Shown piece after piece: positions 10,110 to 17,774 of a DNA stretch of 64,000 nt (the first letter of the stretch is position 1; every line of letters starts with the position of its first letter). Source of the DNA: Micromonospora rubida (GTDB taxonomy: Bacteria > Actinomycetota > Actinomycetes > Mycobacteriales > Micromonosporaceae). Under the pieces are notes generated by a model, which worked only from the letters and a program-made list of their open reading frames with translations, searched no databases and had not been told where the DNA came from. The stretch covers positions 543,077 through 607,076 of the forward strand of contig NZ_JAAALO010000005.1 in NCBI RefSeq assembly GCF_009908295.1. The letters run 5' to 3'. The position numbers and the translations under genes are program-made.

Positions 10110-10892
10110 TCAGGGGTGCGCCCGCCTCGGCAAGGTGAGGATTTCGGCTCCGTCGCTGGTGATGGCGATCGTGTGCTCGCTGTGTGCCGTCCGGCAGCCT
10201 GTCGCGCTTCGGAGCGTCCAGCCGTCGGCATCGGTGACGAGGGCAGCGGTGTCCGCCATGACCCACGGCTCCAGTGCCAACAGCAGCCCAGGGCGCAGTT
10301 TGTATCCACGGCCGGGCCGCCCGGTGTTCGAGATGTGCGGGTCCTGGTGCATCGTCGACCCGACGCCATGACCTCCGAACTCGGTGTTGACCTGATACCC
10401 CGCCTCGCGGAGGGTCGAGCCGATGGCATGGGAGATGTCGCCGACGCGAGCCCCGGGGCCGGCAGCGGCTATCCCCGCGTCCAGCGCGCGCTCGGTCGCG
10501 CTGATCAGCGCGACGCTCTCCGGGGGCTTCGAGTCGCCCACGATGAAGCTGATGGCAGAGTCCGCAACGACTCCGCCCTTGGAGACGGCGAGGTCGAGTG
10601 ACAGCAGATCGCCGTCGGCAAGCGGGTAGTCGTACGGCAGTCCGTGGAGCACGGCGTCGTTGACGGACGTGCAGATGTAGTGGCCGAACGGCCCGCGTCC
10701 GAAGGATGGCTCGTAGTCGACGTAACAGGACAGCGCTCCAGCCTCGACGATCATGGCCTCGGCCCACCGGTTGATGTCTTGGAGGTTGGTGCCCACCGCG
10801 CTGCGGCTCTTCAGCGTCTGCAAAATGTCAGCGACCAGGGCACCCGCCTCCCTCGCCCGGGGCAGTTCGGTGGGGTCCAGGATCTCGATCAT
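10110..10892 (-). CDS. map: Type I methionine aminopeptidase
   Basis: 260 aa, usual length for short type I enzymes that remove the initiator methionine. The dinuclear metal ligands are visible: Asp in LLSLDLA, Asp in VVADSAIS, His in GGHGVGSTMH, Glu in ALEPWVM and Glu in SEHTI. FGHYICTSVND is the family motif at the active site. GAGGAGGG lies upstream of the ATG at 10892. It is divergent from a small XRE regulator across a 65-bp promoter gap with paired direct repeats. This is probably an extra map copy under dedicated control, since actinomycetes usually have several. Confidence 0.93.
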   Translation of the reverse strand: MIEILDPTELPRAREAGALVADILQTLKSRSAVGTNLQDINRWAEAMIVEAGALSCYVDYEPSFGRGPFGHYICTSVNDAVLHGLPYDYPLADGDLLSLDLAVSKGGVVADSAISFIVGDSKPPESVALISATERALDAGIAAAGPGARVGDISHAIGSTLREAGYQVNTEFGGHGVGSTMHQDPHISNTGRPGRGYKLRPGLLLALEPWVMADTAALVTDADGWTLRSATGCRTAHSEHTIAITSDGAEILTLPRRAHP

Positions 10893-10918
10893 GCGGCGCC
10901 CTCCTCATGCAACCAATA

Positions 10919-10950
10919 ACTATCCCGGCCATACTATCCCGGTCTAGAAT
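10919..10950. promoter_or_regulatory. Direct-repeat operator and promoter between map and XRE gene
   Basis: ACTATCCCGG occurs twice, at 10919-10928 and 10933-10942, 14 bp apart on the same face of the helix. A -10-like TAGAAT at 10945-10950 is only 7 nt from the XRE start codon, so that transcript is probably leaderless. The repeats overlap the core promoter of both divergent genes, which suggests the XRE protein represses both. Confidence 0.6.
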
Positions 10951-10957
10951 CGGAGCC

Positions 10958-11260
10958 ATGGTCAGGTTGCCGCTCACACCCGCAGAGGTCGAGCGCGGAC
11001 AGCGCCTCGGTGCCCTGTTGCGTCGCGCCAGGGGAGAGCGGTCGATGCTCGAGACCGCGCTCGGTGCACGCGTCTCACCGGAGACCCTCCGGAAGATCGA
11101 GTCGGGCCGCGTGGCGACCCCTGCCTTCCCGACCATCGCTGCGATCGCCGATGTCCTCGGCCTCTCCCTCGATGCGGTGTGGGCCGAGATCAACCAGTCC
11201 GAACGTGGTGTTGAACTGACCATCTCCGGTCGCCACGCACGTGAGCGACTGGCCTCGTGA
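10958..11260 (+). CDS. XRE-family helix-turn-helix regulator
   Basis: 100 aa. A Cro/C1-type HTH spans about residues 12-70 (RLGALLRRARGERSMLETA, then SPETLRKIESGRVATPAFPT and IAAIADVLGLSLDAVW). The ATG at 10958 is very close to a -10 box, consistent with a leaderless message. The last 186 bp overlap, on the opposite strand, the 3' end of the SARP gene. A 39-bp stretch encoding the ADVLGLSLDAVWA segment is found again at 14980-15018. Likely controls itself and the divergent map. Confidence 0.85.
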   Translation: MVRLPLTPAEVERGQRLGALLRRARGERSMLETALGARVSPETLRKIESGRVATPAFPTIAAIADVLGLSLDAVWAEINQSERGVELTISGRHARERLAS

Positions 11261-14110
11261 GTTTCCGATCGGCGGACCAGCCGCAGGGTGACGGGTTGTG
11301 GGGCGTACGAGGGGGTGCGTCGGGTGGCGACGGAGGATGGCGCGGAGCCGGTCGGCGTCGGGATGACCCAGCGCGCCGAGGATGTCCAACGCCCGCAGCC
11401 AGGCGAGCCGGGCGGCCTCCGGGTCGCCCGCCGCCTGGTGGCTCTCCCCGGCGTGGGTGAGCGTGTCGGCCTCGTAGTAGCGGTCACCAAGGTCGCGGAA
11501 CAGCTCCACCGCCCGCTGGTAACAGGCGGTGGCCTGCTGGTGGTCGCCGAGGTGGTGGTGTGCGTAGCCGAGGCTGTCCCAGGTGTTGGCCTCACCGAAC
11601 CGGTCGCCCACCTCGCGCAGAAGCTGCAGCGCCCGCCGACAGTAGTGCAGGGCCGCGCCGTGGTCGTGGAGCTGGGCGTACTGCCAGCCGACCGAGTTGA
11701 GGGCGCGGGCCTGCAGGGCGCAGTCGCCGACGACCTCGGTCAGCTCCAGTGCGCGCTGGGCGTGGGCCAGCCCCTCCTGATGACGCCCCTGCCGGGAGCA
11801 GACCCAGGCGAGGCTCCGGGCAACGTGCGCCTGGCCGGTCACGTCGCCCAGTAGGGCGTACAGGTGGGCCGCCTGCCGGAGCTGGGCGTGCGCCTCGGCG
11901 AACTCGCCCAGTTGGGCGCGGGCACGGCCGAGGCCGGTGCGTACGCTCGCGGCGGCCCGACGGTCGGCCAGCAGGTCGGCGGCGGTCAGCGCGGTCTCGT
12001 GAGTCGCCGCCCAGTCCCGCCAGTGACCCTTGCGGTCGAAGAAGTCGGCCATGGTCCAGGCCAGCCGCCAGGCGTGGGCGTACAGCCCGTCGTCGGCCGC
12101 GCGGGTGACGGCGTTGAGCAGCACCTGATGCTCCGCGATGAACCAGGCCATCGCCTGCTCGGCGTCGGCCGGCGCCACCGCCGCGACGCCACCGCGGGCG
12201 GGCTCCAGGTCGATCGGATCGCGGAACGGTTGGAGTAGCCGGGCACCGGCGTACGCGACGTGCAGGTAGGAGTCGAGGACCCGGTGCACGGCAAGCTGAC
12301 GCTCGCTGTCGCTGTCGAGGTCGTGGGTCAGCTCGGTCGCGTAGACGCGTAACAGGTCGTGGATCCCGTACCGGCCGGGCGCGTGTTCGATGAGCAGGTG
12401 TGCGCGGGCCAGCTCGGCCAGCAGCATCCGGGACTGGCGCAGCGAGACGCCGGCCAGGCTGGCCGCCGCGGGCACCGCGATGTCCGGACCGGGGTGCAAC
12501 CCCACCAGCCGGAACAACCTACCGGCCGCCGGGCTCAGCGCCTGGTAGGACCAGGAGAAGACGGCGCGTACGTCGGTGGCCGGATCGCCACCGTCGAAGG
12601 CGTCCAACGCGTCGGCCGCGTCGCGTAGCTCGCTGGCCAGCGCCGCCAGCGGGAAGCCGGGGCGGATGGCGGCCAGCGAGGTGGCGACGGCCAGCGCGAG
12701 GGGCAGCCGGGCGCAGCTCGCGATGATCTGGTCGACGGCGGTCGGCTCGCCGGCCACCCGGTCACTGCCCAGCCGGCGGGCCAGCAGGTCCCGGGCCTCG
12801 GCCGCGGGCAGCAGGTCGAGAGCGAGCGGCTGGGCGCCCTCGCCGGCGACCAGGGAGGTGAGCTGGTTGCGGCTGGTCACCACGGCAAGGCAGCCGGCCG
12901 AGCCGGGCAGCAGTGGGCGGACCTGCGCGGCGTCGCGGGCGTTGTCGATCAGGACGAGGACCCGCCGGCCGGTCAGCAGGCTGCGGTAAAGCGCGGCCTG
13001 GGCGGACAGGCCAGCCGGAATGCGCTCCACCGGTACGCCGAGAGCGTCCAGGAATCCGCGGATCGCGTCGGCGGGGTCCAGCACCGCCCCACCGGCGTCG
13101 AAGCCGCGCAGGTTGACATAGAGCTGGCCGTCCGGAAAGCGGTCGGCGACCTGGTGGGCCCAGTGCACGGCCAGCGCGGTCTTGCCCACCCCCGGCGTGC
13201 CGGAGACGGCCGAGATGACCATCGCCGGCGGATCCGGCTCACCCGGCCGGTTGAGTCGTTCGTCGAGCCAGCGCAGTTCGTTGCGCCGACCGGCGAAGGC
13301 GCGTACCGCCGGGGGTAGTTGGGCTGGCGCGGACGCTCGGGCCGCGACCGCGACCACCTCGCCGGCCGGCGCGGACCAGGCGAGCGCCGGGTCCTGCGAC
13401 AGGATGGCGCTCTCCCGGTTGCGCAACGCCGGGCTCGGCTCGATGCCCAGGTCGTCGCGGAGCGTACGGCGCAACCGCCGGTACGTCGCGAGTGCGTCGG
13501 ACTGTCGGCCGGCCCGGTAGAGCGCCACCATGAGCTGTTCGTGGATGTGCTCGTCGAGGGGATGTTCCTGGGTCAACAGCTCCAGCTCCGGTACGAGCTG
13601 CGCGTGCTCGCCGAGCGCCAGGCGGCTGTCGACCAGTGCCCGGACCGCGACCAGCCGCAGTTGTTCCAGGCGTTCGGCCTGCTCGTGCAGCCAGTCGAGG
13701 CTGGCGACGTCGACCAACGACCGACCCCGCCACAGCTCAAGGGCACTGGCCAGCACCGTACGGGCGTGCCCGTGGTCGGTCGACCGGGTGCCTTCGCGGA
13801 TGAGCCGCTCGGCCACCTCGACGTCGGTGGCCTCGCCCGGCAGATCCAGCATGTATCCCGGAGAACGACCCACGATCGCGCTCCGGGCGCCGATGACGCG
13901 CCGCAGGTAGGAAACGTGGCTCTGCAGGCTGTTCGGCGCGGTCGCGGGGGCCTGGTCGCCCCAGATCACGTCGATCAGGCGGTCGGTGCTGACGATCACG
14001 CGCGGGTGCAGGGCGAGCACCGCGAGCACACCCTTGCGCCGGATTCCGGAGACCGTGCCGGTCTTGGTGCTCGCGGTCACGTCGACCGGCCCGAGAAGCC
14101 TGACTCGCAT
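11075..14110 (-). CDS. SARP/AfsR-type regulator (OmpR-like DNA binding-BTAD-NB-ARC-TPR)
   Basis: 1011 aa. In order: winged-helix DNA-binding domain (1-95, RLLGPVDVTAS, LIDVIWGD, SLQSHVSYLRRVIG), bacterial transcriptional activator domain (100-245, ending DLGIEPSPALR), NB-ARC/STAND ATPase with Walker A GTPGVGKTALAVHWA and Walker B RRVLVLIDNA, then TPR repeats in the C-terminal 400 residues. Such proteins activate secondary-metabolite or developmental genes. The final 60 residues are Gly/Arg-rich and unlike the family because they are read antisense through the XRE gene. The original stop seems to be lost; the TPR part ends near RAILRRH. No biosynthetic cluster is directly adjacent. Confidence 0.9.
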   Translation of the reverse strand: MRVRLLGPVDVTASTKTGTVSGIRRKGVLAVLALHPRVIVSTDRLIDVIWGDQAPATAPNSLQSHVSYLRRVIGARSAIVGRSPGYMLDLPGEATDVEVAERLIREGTRSTDHGHARTVLASALELWRGRSLVDVASLDWLHEQAERLEQLRLVAVRALVDSRLALGEHAQLVPELELLTQEHPLDEHIHEQLMVALYRAGRQSDALATYRRLRRTLRDDLGIEPSPALRNRESAILSQDPALAWSAPAGEVVAVAARASAPAQLPPAVRAFAGRRNELRWLDERLNRPGEPDPPAMVISAVSGTPGVGKTALAVHWAHQVADRFPDGQLYVNLRGFDAGGAVLDPADAIRGFLDALGVPVERIPAGLSAQAALYRSLLTGRRVLVLIDNARDAAQVRPLLPGSAGCLAVVTSRNQLTSLVAGEGAQPLALDLLPAAEARDLLARRLGSDRVAGEPTAVDQIIASCARLPLALAVATSLAAIRPGFPLAALASELRDAADALDAFDGGDPATDVRAVFSWSYQALSPAAGRLFRLVGLHPGPDIAVPAAASLAGVSLRQSRMLLAELARAHLLIEHAPGRYGIHDLLRVYATELTHDLDSDSERQLAVHRVLDSYLHVAYAGARLLQPFRDPIDLEPARGGVAAVAPADAEQAMAWFIAEHQVLLNAVTRAADDGLYAHAWRLAWTMADFFDRKGHWRDWAATHETALTAADLLADRRAAASVRTGLGRARAQLGEFAEAHAQLRQAAHLYALLGDVTGQAHVARSLAWVCSRQGRHQEGLAHAQRALELTEVVGDCALQARALNSVGWQYAQLHDHGAALHYCRRALQLLREVGDRFGEANTWDSLGYAHHHLGDHQQATACYQRAVELFRDLGDRYYEADTLTHAGESHQAAGDPEAARLAWLRALDILGALGHPDADRLRAILRRHPTHPLVRPTTRHPAAGPPIGNSRGQSLTCVATGDGQFNTTFGLVDLGPHRIEGEAEDIGDRSDGREGRGRHAARLDLPEGLR

Positions 14111-14300
14111 TGGTCCGCCCCCGCCTCAACCACAAGGTTCGACTTCAGGTTAGCGGCGGAACAAGCGACCTGGACGGCTCAGTCGGACACCGGACGGTGC
14201 CGGCATTTCAGCGCCACGTCAGCCGCGCTACAGCGGCCGCTGTCAGAGTTCGATTGCGACAGCAGCAAACATCCACACTTTCCGGCAGGAGGAAGTCACC

Positions 14301-14771
14301 ATGAAATTCCGGATCCCCATCGCGGTCGGCGGCGCGCTCGTCATGATGATGGCAACGCTGGTCGGCGGCACCGCCGCCAACGCCACCCCGGCCGCCAGGA
14401 CCACCGGCATCGGCACCAACGCCGTCGAGCAGTACAGAATCTTCGTACACACCGCGAACATCGACGGAGCCGGCACCGACGCCACCGTACGGATGAAGGT
14501 GTACGGAACACTCGCCGAGTCCCCCGGCTACATCAACCTCGACAACGCCGCCGACAACTTCGAACGCAACAGCAACGACTACTTCGGGCCCTTCTCGTGG
14601 TACGACATCGGGCGCCCCGACTTCATCGGCGTCTACAAGGGCAGCAACGGATCCGAATGGTACCCGGAATACGCCCAGATCTACGCGTACGCCACCAACA
14701 CCTGGTACAACTGCCCCATGAACGCCTACTACGGCGACGGCGAGGAAACCCGCTGGTTCGACTGCCCGTAA
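14301..14771 (+). CDS. Secreted PLAT/LH2-like domain protein
   Basis: 156 aa. A signal peptide (MKFRIPIAVGGALVMMMATLVGGTAANA) precedes one beta-sandwich domain with PLAT/LH2 features: YRIFVHTANIDGAGTDATVRMKVYG at the start, then LDNAADNFERNSNDYFGPF and GRPDFIGVYKG. Cysteines near the C-terminus (NCPM and DCP) may form a disulphide. GGAGGAAG lies upstream of the ATG. PLAT domains bind lipids or proteins; the partner here is unknown. It is divergent from the SARP gene across 190 bp and followed by a strong terminator. Confidence 0.7.
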   Translation: MKFRIPIAVGGALVMMMATLVGGTAANATPAARTTGIGTNAVEQYRIFVHTANIDGAGTDATVRMKVYGTLAESPGYINLDNAADNFERNSNDYFGPFSWYDIGRPDFIGVYKGSNGSEWYPEYAQIYAYATNTWYNCPMNAYYGDGEETRWFDCP

Positions 14772-14811
14772 AACCCAAACCGATCCAATGATCGCGGCAC
14801 AACCTCAGCTA

Positions 14812-14852
14812 CAAGGGTGTCCCCGGCCAACTGACGACCGGGGACACCCTTG
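14812..14852 (+). terminator. Intrinsic-type terminator after PLAT-like gene
   Basis: A perfect 15-bp stem, 14812-14826 pairing with 14838-14852 (CAAGGGTGTCCCCGG on the left), encloses an 11-nt loop about 40 nt after the PLAT-like stop codon. No long T-run, as usual in actinomycetes. Confidence 0.85.
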
Positions 14853-14912
14853 CACTCCTCACCTGACCCACTCCTCACGCCCCCCGCGCGGGCACCCCGC
14901 CCGACACCCCCG

Positions 14913-14966
14913 CTTTCACGGAAAGAGTGGTCATGGGACGCGGAATGGCCACGCTTTCCGTGAAAG
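14913..14966. repeat. 13-bp inverted repeat with extended stem
   Basis: CTTTCACGGAAAG at 14913-14925 and CTTTCCGTGAAAG at 14954-14966 are perfect inverse complements. Inner pairing (GTGGTCAT with ATGGCCAC) nearly closes the hairpin to a 10-nt loop. It lies just upstream of the XRE gene remnant. It could be an operator, a second terminator or the end of a lost element. Confidence 0.7.
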
Positions 14967-14979
14967 TGCATGGTGGGCG

Positions 14980-15018
14980 GCCGACGTCCTCGGCCTCTCC
15001 CTCGATGCGGTGTGGGCC
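14980..15018 (+). pseudogene. Remnant of the XRE regulator gene (39-bp copy)
   Basis: 38 of 39 bases match 11147-11185 inside the intact XRE gene, in the same orientation, and still encode ADVLGLSLDAVWA. No start, HTH front half or stop in register is present, so this is a fragment. The two copies are direct repeats 3833 bp apart that bracket the SARP and PLAT genes. The rest of 15019-15193 shows short GAGCGGGTC repeats and no gene. Confidence 0.8.
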
Positions 15019-15193
15019 AGGTGGGGCGGAGCGGATCACGCGCCGTGGTCGAGCGGGTCGAGCGGGTCGAGCGCGACCAGCGGGTGCGGTCCGAGGTGGG
15101 GGCCGGTCGCCGGTAGCGATGCCTGGGACCGACACGCGATGTCCACTAAGCTCCCACGCTCCAGAATCAACAACAGAAATTAGGTGCCCTGCC

Positions 15194-15589
15194 GTGTCGA
15201 ATGAAGCTGATTTGACCGACCGTACCGGGCAGTCCCCGAGGATCTTGGCGGCCTCGTGGGGGCGCTTGGAGGTCGAAGGTCTCTCGGCGGGCAAGGATTT
15301 CAAGCTCTATCCCGGCGGAGGCAAGGAGTGGGACTGGGCCGAAACCGGAACCCGCCATAGTCCCGGCATCCAGCCCGAAGACGTCGAGGAACTCCTCCGA
15401 CACGGCGCCACCGTGGTCGTCCTGTCGCGCGGCATGCAGCTTCGGCTTCAGGTTGACCCGCGCACGCTCAAGCTTCTCGACGAGCGAGGCGTGATCGCCC
15501 ACGTCGCCGAGACAACGCAAGCCGTAGATATCTACAACGACCTGGCCGCAACACAGCAGGTCGGCGGGCTGTTCCACTCGACCTGCTGA
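15194..15589 (+). CDS. Mth938-like domain protein
   Basis: 131 aa from a GTG at 15194. The entire protein fits the Mth938-like/DUF498 fold: SPRILAASWGRLEVEG, KDFKLYPGGGKEWDW, then PEDVEELLRHGATVVVLSRG and a C-terminal ETTQAVDIYNDLAATQQVGG. Homologues include the mitochondrial complex I assembly factor NDUFAF3, but the biochemical role in bacteria is not defined. No clear operon partner: the upstream sequence is remnant DNA and the next gene is on the other strand. Confidence 0.85.
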   Translation: MSNEADLTDRTGQSPRILAASWGRLEVEGLSAGKDFKLYPGGGKEWDWAETGTRHSPGIQPEDVEELLRHGATVVVLSRGMQLRLQVDPRTLKLLDERGVIAHVAETTQAVDIYNDLAATQQVGGLFHSTC

Positions 15590-15669
15590 CTCATACGAGA
15601 TGGTGGGACTGGCCCGGTCGACTACCCCTCAGGGCCGTGGGACGTCTGCCGGGTCGCGCTGGACGACCG

Positions 15670-16167
15670 TCAGTCGGTAGCGAGTTCCGGGCGGCGCGCC
15701 GGGGTTCTCTTCGGCGAGGGCTCCCCGGCGCCAGTGACGGGAGTGAGGATCGGTTCGATCAGCTCGGCGAGCCGATGGCGCTGCTCCGGGTCCAGCCGGC
15801 CGGTTGCCGGCAGCAGCGCGGCCCTGACCTCGCCGTAGAGCCGCTCGGTCAGTTCAAAGCCGGCCGCAGTGAGGAACACGTCAACGGCTCGGCGGTCCTC
15901 GGCGCTCCTGCCACGGGCGAGCAGCCCCCGGCGCTCGGCACGGTCGATCAAGCCGGACATCGTCGACTTGTCCAAGCCGAGGAACGTGGCCAACTCGGTC
16001 ATCCGCGGCCTGCGATCGCGCAGCAGGCCAAAGACCCGCAGTTGCGTCAACGACAGGTCATGCTCGGCGCCGATCCGGGTGAGCACGCCCATCACCTGAA
16101 AGGCGTTGCGGACGAGGGCGTCCACGAGCGGGTCCGCGGAGCCGCCGGCCGGCACGTCGGTGGTCAT
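15670..16167 (-). CDS. MarR-family transcriptional regulator
   Basis: 165 aa. The winged helix is clear: LTQLRVFGLLRDRRPRMTELATFLGLDKSTMSGLIDRAERRGLLARG, then the wing DRRAVDVFLTAAG. Recruits to inverted repeats as a dimer. Its promoter holds GTTCGCAATGCCAAT at 16189-16203, related to two sites upstream of the redox operon starting at 16724. It probably represses itself and that operon in response to a small aromatic or oxidant. Confidence 0.9.
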   Translation of the reverse strand: MTTDVPAGGSADPLVDALVRNAFQVMGVLTRIGAEHDLSLTQLRVFGLLRDRRPRMTELATFLGLDKSTMSGLIDRAERRGLLARGRSAEDRRAVDVFLTAAGFELTERLYGEVRAALLPATGRLDPEQRHRLAELIEPILTPVTGAGEPSPKRTPARRPELATD

Positions 16168-16188
16168 GTCCGCATGCTAGTTGACATG

Positions 16189-16203
16189 GTTCGCAATGCC
16201 AAT
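16189..16203. promoter_or_regulatory. MarR-type operator at marR promoter
   Basis: GTTCGCAATGCCAAT lies about 20-35 bp upstream of the marR start and matches the consensus GTTkGCAwTrCCAAy shared with the two sites upstream of 16724. Supports autoregulation. Confidence 0.6.
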
Positions 16204-16655
16204 CAAAGCGTGCTGATTGCGGGCCCGCCCACCACCCTCATGGTCCTGCTGCACTCCGCCGGCCGGCCCTCATTCGCGACCGTCGCCGCACTCGCCGCCA
16301 CCCTCCTCGCCGCCACCCTCCTCGCCGCCATCTCCTGGCACGCCAGCTCAGGCGGGCGGCCAATCACACCCTCCAGCAGGGCCAGGCACCGCACTGGCCA
16401 GGGCTCCCGGCTCGCACCACATCCGCCCGGCGGCGATCCTCCGGCGCCTCCCTCGGCGCGCGCGACGCGTCCCCGGCCGAACCTGGCGCCACCGACCCAG
16501 ATCCCCTCGACGAGGTCGTCGACTCTCCGACTGCGACCTCCCCCCCTCGTGGCATCGCCGCACGGCGCCCCGCCGCCACCCTGACCACCACCGCCACCCT
16601 CGCTCGCGGTGACTCGGAAGGTCAGCGCCGATCGCGAGCGGCGCGGCATCCACCC

Positions 16656-16706
16656 TTGACATCGTTTGCATTACCAACCATCATCACTCTTGTTGGCAAT
16701 ACCAAC
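16656..16706 (+). promoter_or_regulatory. Promoter with two MarR-type operators
   Basis: A consensus -35 TTGACA at 16656-16661 is followed by GTTTGCATTACCAAC (16664-16678) and GTTGGCAATACCAAC (16692-16706). Each has GTTGG/CCAAC-type arms with a 5-nt centre. They occupy the core promoter of the redox operon, as expected for repression. Confidence 0.7.
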
Positions 16707-16723
16707 GACTTAGGGAGGACCAC

Positions 16724-17650
16724 ATGCACGCCGCCGTCATCACCGCCTTCAACGTGCCGCCGATCTACCGTGAGCACCCCGAACCGGTCGCCACCGGCGA
16801 GAACGAGATGGTCGTGGAGGTTCTCGCGGCCGGACTGCACCACCTGACGAGGGCAAAGGCCGACGGTTCGCACTACTCCAGCAGCGGCGTACTGCCGCTC
16901 GTTCCCGGCGCCGACGGCGTCGTGCGCGACAACCAGGGGCGGCTTCGCTATGCGGCGCTGGACGACACGGCCCTGGGCACGTTCGCCGAACGAACCGTGA
17001 TCGACCCGCGCCGCAGCGTTCTCCTGCCGGACAACATCGATCCCGTGCAGATCGCCGCCGCGATGAACCCCGGGATGTCCTCATGGGTCGCGCTGCGCCG
17101 CCGCATCGACTTCCCGAAGGGGCGGCGGGTCCTCGTGCTCGGCGCCACCGGCAGCGCCGGACGGATGGCGATCCAGATCGCCAAGCGATTCGGCGCCGCC
17201 CAGGTGATCGCCGCCGGCCGCGACGCCGCGCGCCTGGCCACTCTGCCCGCGCTCGGCGCCGACGAGGCGATTACGTTCGACAAGATCGAGCAGGCAGCCG
17301 ATGTCGATGTCGTCCTCGACTACGTCTGGGGCGAACCCACCGGCCAGGCCATGATGCGTCTGCTCACCGCTCGCACCGACCGCAGCGTCCCGCTGACCTG
17401 GATCGAGATCGGGTCGATCGCCGGCGATCTCGCACCGATCCCGTCCGCTGCCCTGCGCGGCGCCCAGTTGCAGATCGTCGGCAGCGGCATCGGCTCCGTC
17501 TCCCCCCGCGAATTCATCCAAGAACTGCCGGAGCTGGCCGTTGCGGTGGCCGAGGGCGCGATCGAGGTGCGGGCCCGGCGCACCCCACTCGCGGAGATCT
17601 CGCAGGCGTGGACCGCCGAGACAGAGGAGCGCATCGTCCTGGTGCCGTAG
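16724..17650 (+). CDS. Zinc-independent medium-chain quinone oxidoreductase-type protein
   Basis: 308 aa. GroES-like N-terminal half (PLVPGADGVV replaces the usual PGxExxG), then a Rossmann domain with VLVLGATGSAGRMAIQIAKRFGA binding NAD(P)H. No zinc-ligand cysteines, as in the QOR branch of the MDR superfamily. Expected to reduce quinones or enones. GGGAGG precedes the ATG. First gene after the MarR-operator promoter; a hairpin follows it before the FAD monooxygenase. Confidence 0.87.
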   Translation: MHAAVITAFNVPPIYREHPEPVATGENEMVVEVLAAGLHHLTRAKADGSHYSSSGVLPLVPGADGVVRDNQGRLRYAALDDTALGTFAERTVIDPRRSVLLPDNIDPVQIAAAMNPGMSSWVALRRRIDFPKGRRVLVLGATGSAGRMAIQIAKRFGAAQVIAAGRDAARLATLPALGADEAITFDKIEQAADVDVVLDYVWGEPTGQAMMRLLTARTDRSVPLTWIEIGSIAGDLAPIPSAALRGAQLQIVGSGIGSVSPREFIQELPELAVAVAEGAIEVRARRTPLAEISQAWTAETEERIVLVP

Positions 17651-17657
17651 TTCGCCT

Positions 17658-17698
17658 GGAGGATCGCCCACTGTGGCTGCCACCACGGGCGGTCCTCC
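17658..17698 (+). terminator. Hairpin after quinone oxidoreductase gene
   Basis: GGAGGATCGCCC (17658-17669) pairs with GGGCGGTCCTCC (17687-17698), one G-T wobble, with further GTGG/CCAC pairing inside. It begins 8 nt after the stop. Could be a terminator or a partial read-through attenuator before the next gene. Confidence 0.65.
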
Positions 17699-17774
17699 GC
17701 GAACCGGCGTGCCAGCCGCCGAGCAATCTCGCCCGCCCCTCCGGCAGGGCGTCCGCACCAACGAGGAGTGGTTC

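Larger units (their letters stand above)
16168..16723. other. Intergenic region between marR and redox operon
   Basis: About 550 bp without a convincing gene. An open plus-strand frame from 16186 encodes one hydrophobic segment and then low-complexity Pro/Arg sequence, so I do not call it. Regulatory sites lie at both ends. A 15-bp tandem repeat (CTCGCCGCCACCCTC, 2.7 copies) is at 16291-16330. Confidence 0.6.

Noticed and set aside
11075..14110. SARP gene as regulator of the terpenoid cluster
   Set aside because: It is 20 kb away, separated by the conflict island, with no shared operator seen.
16291..16330. 15-bp tandem repeat as a possible CRISPR or origin element
   Set aside because: Only 2.7 direct copies without spacers or AT-rich neighbourhood; likely simple-sequence expansion.
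15637..16584. 315-codon plus-strand open frame
   Set aside because: Its first half is antisense to the marR gene and its second half is low-complexity Pro/Arg sequence across operators.
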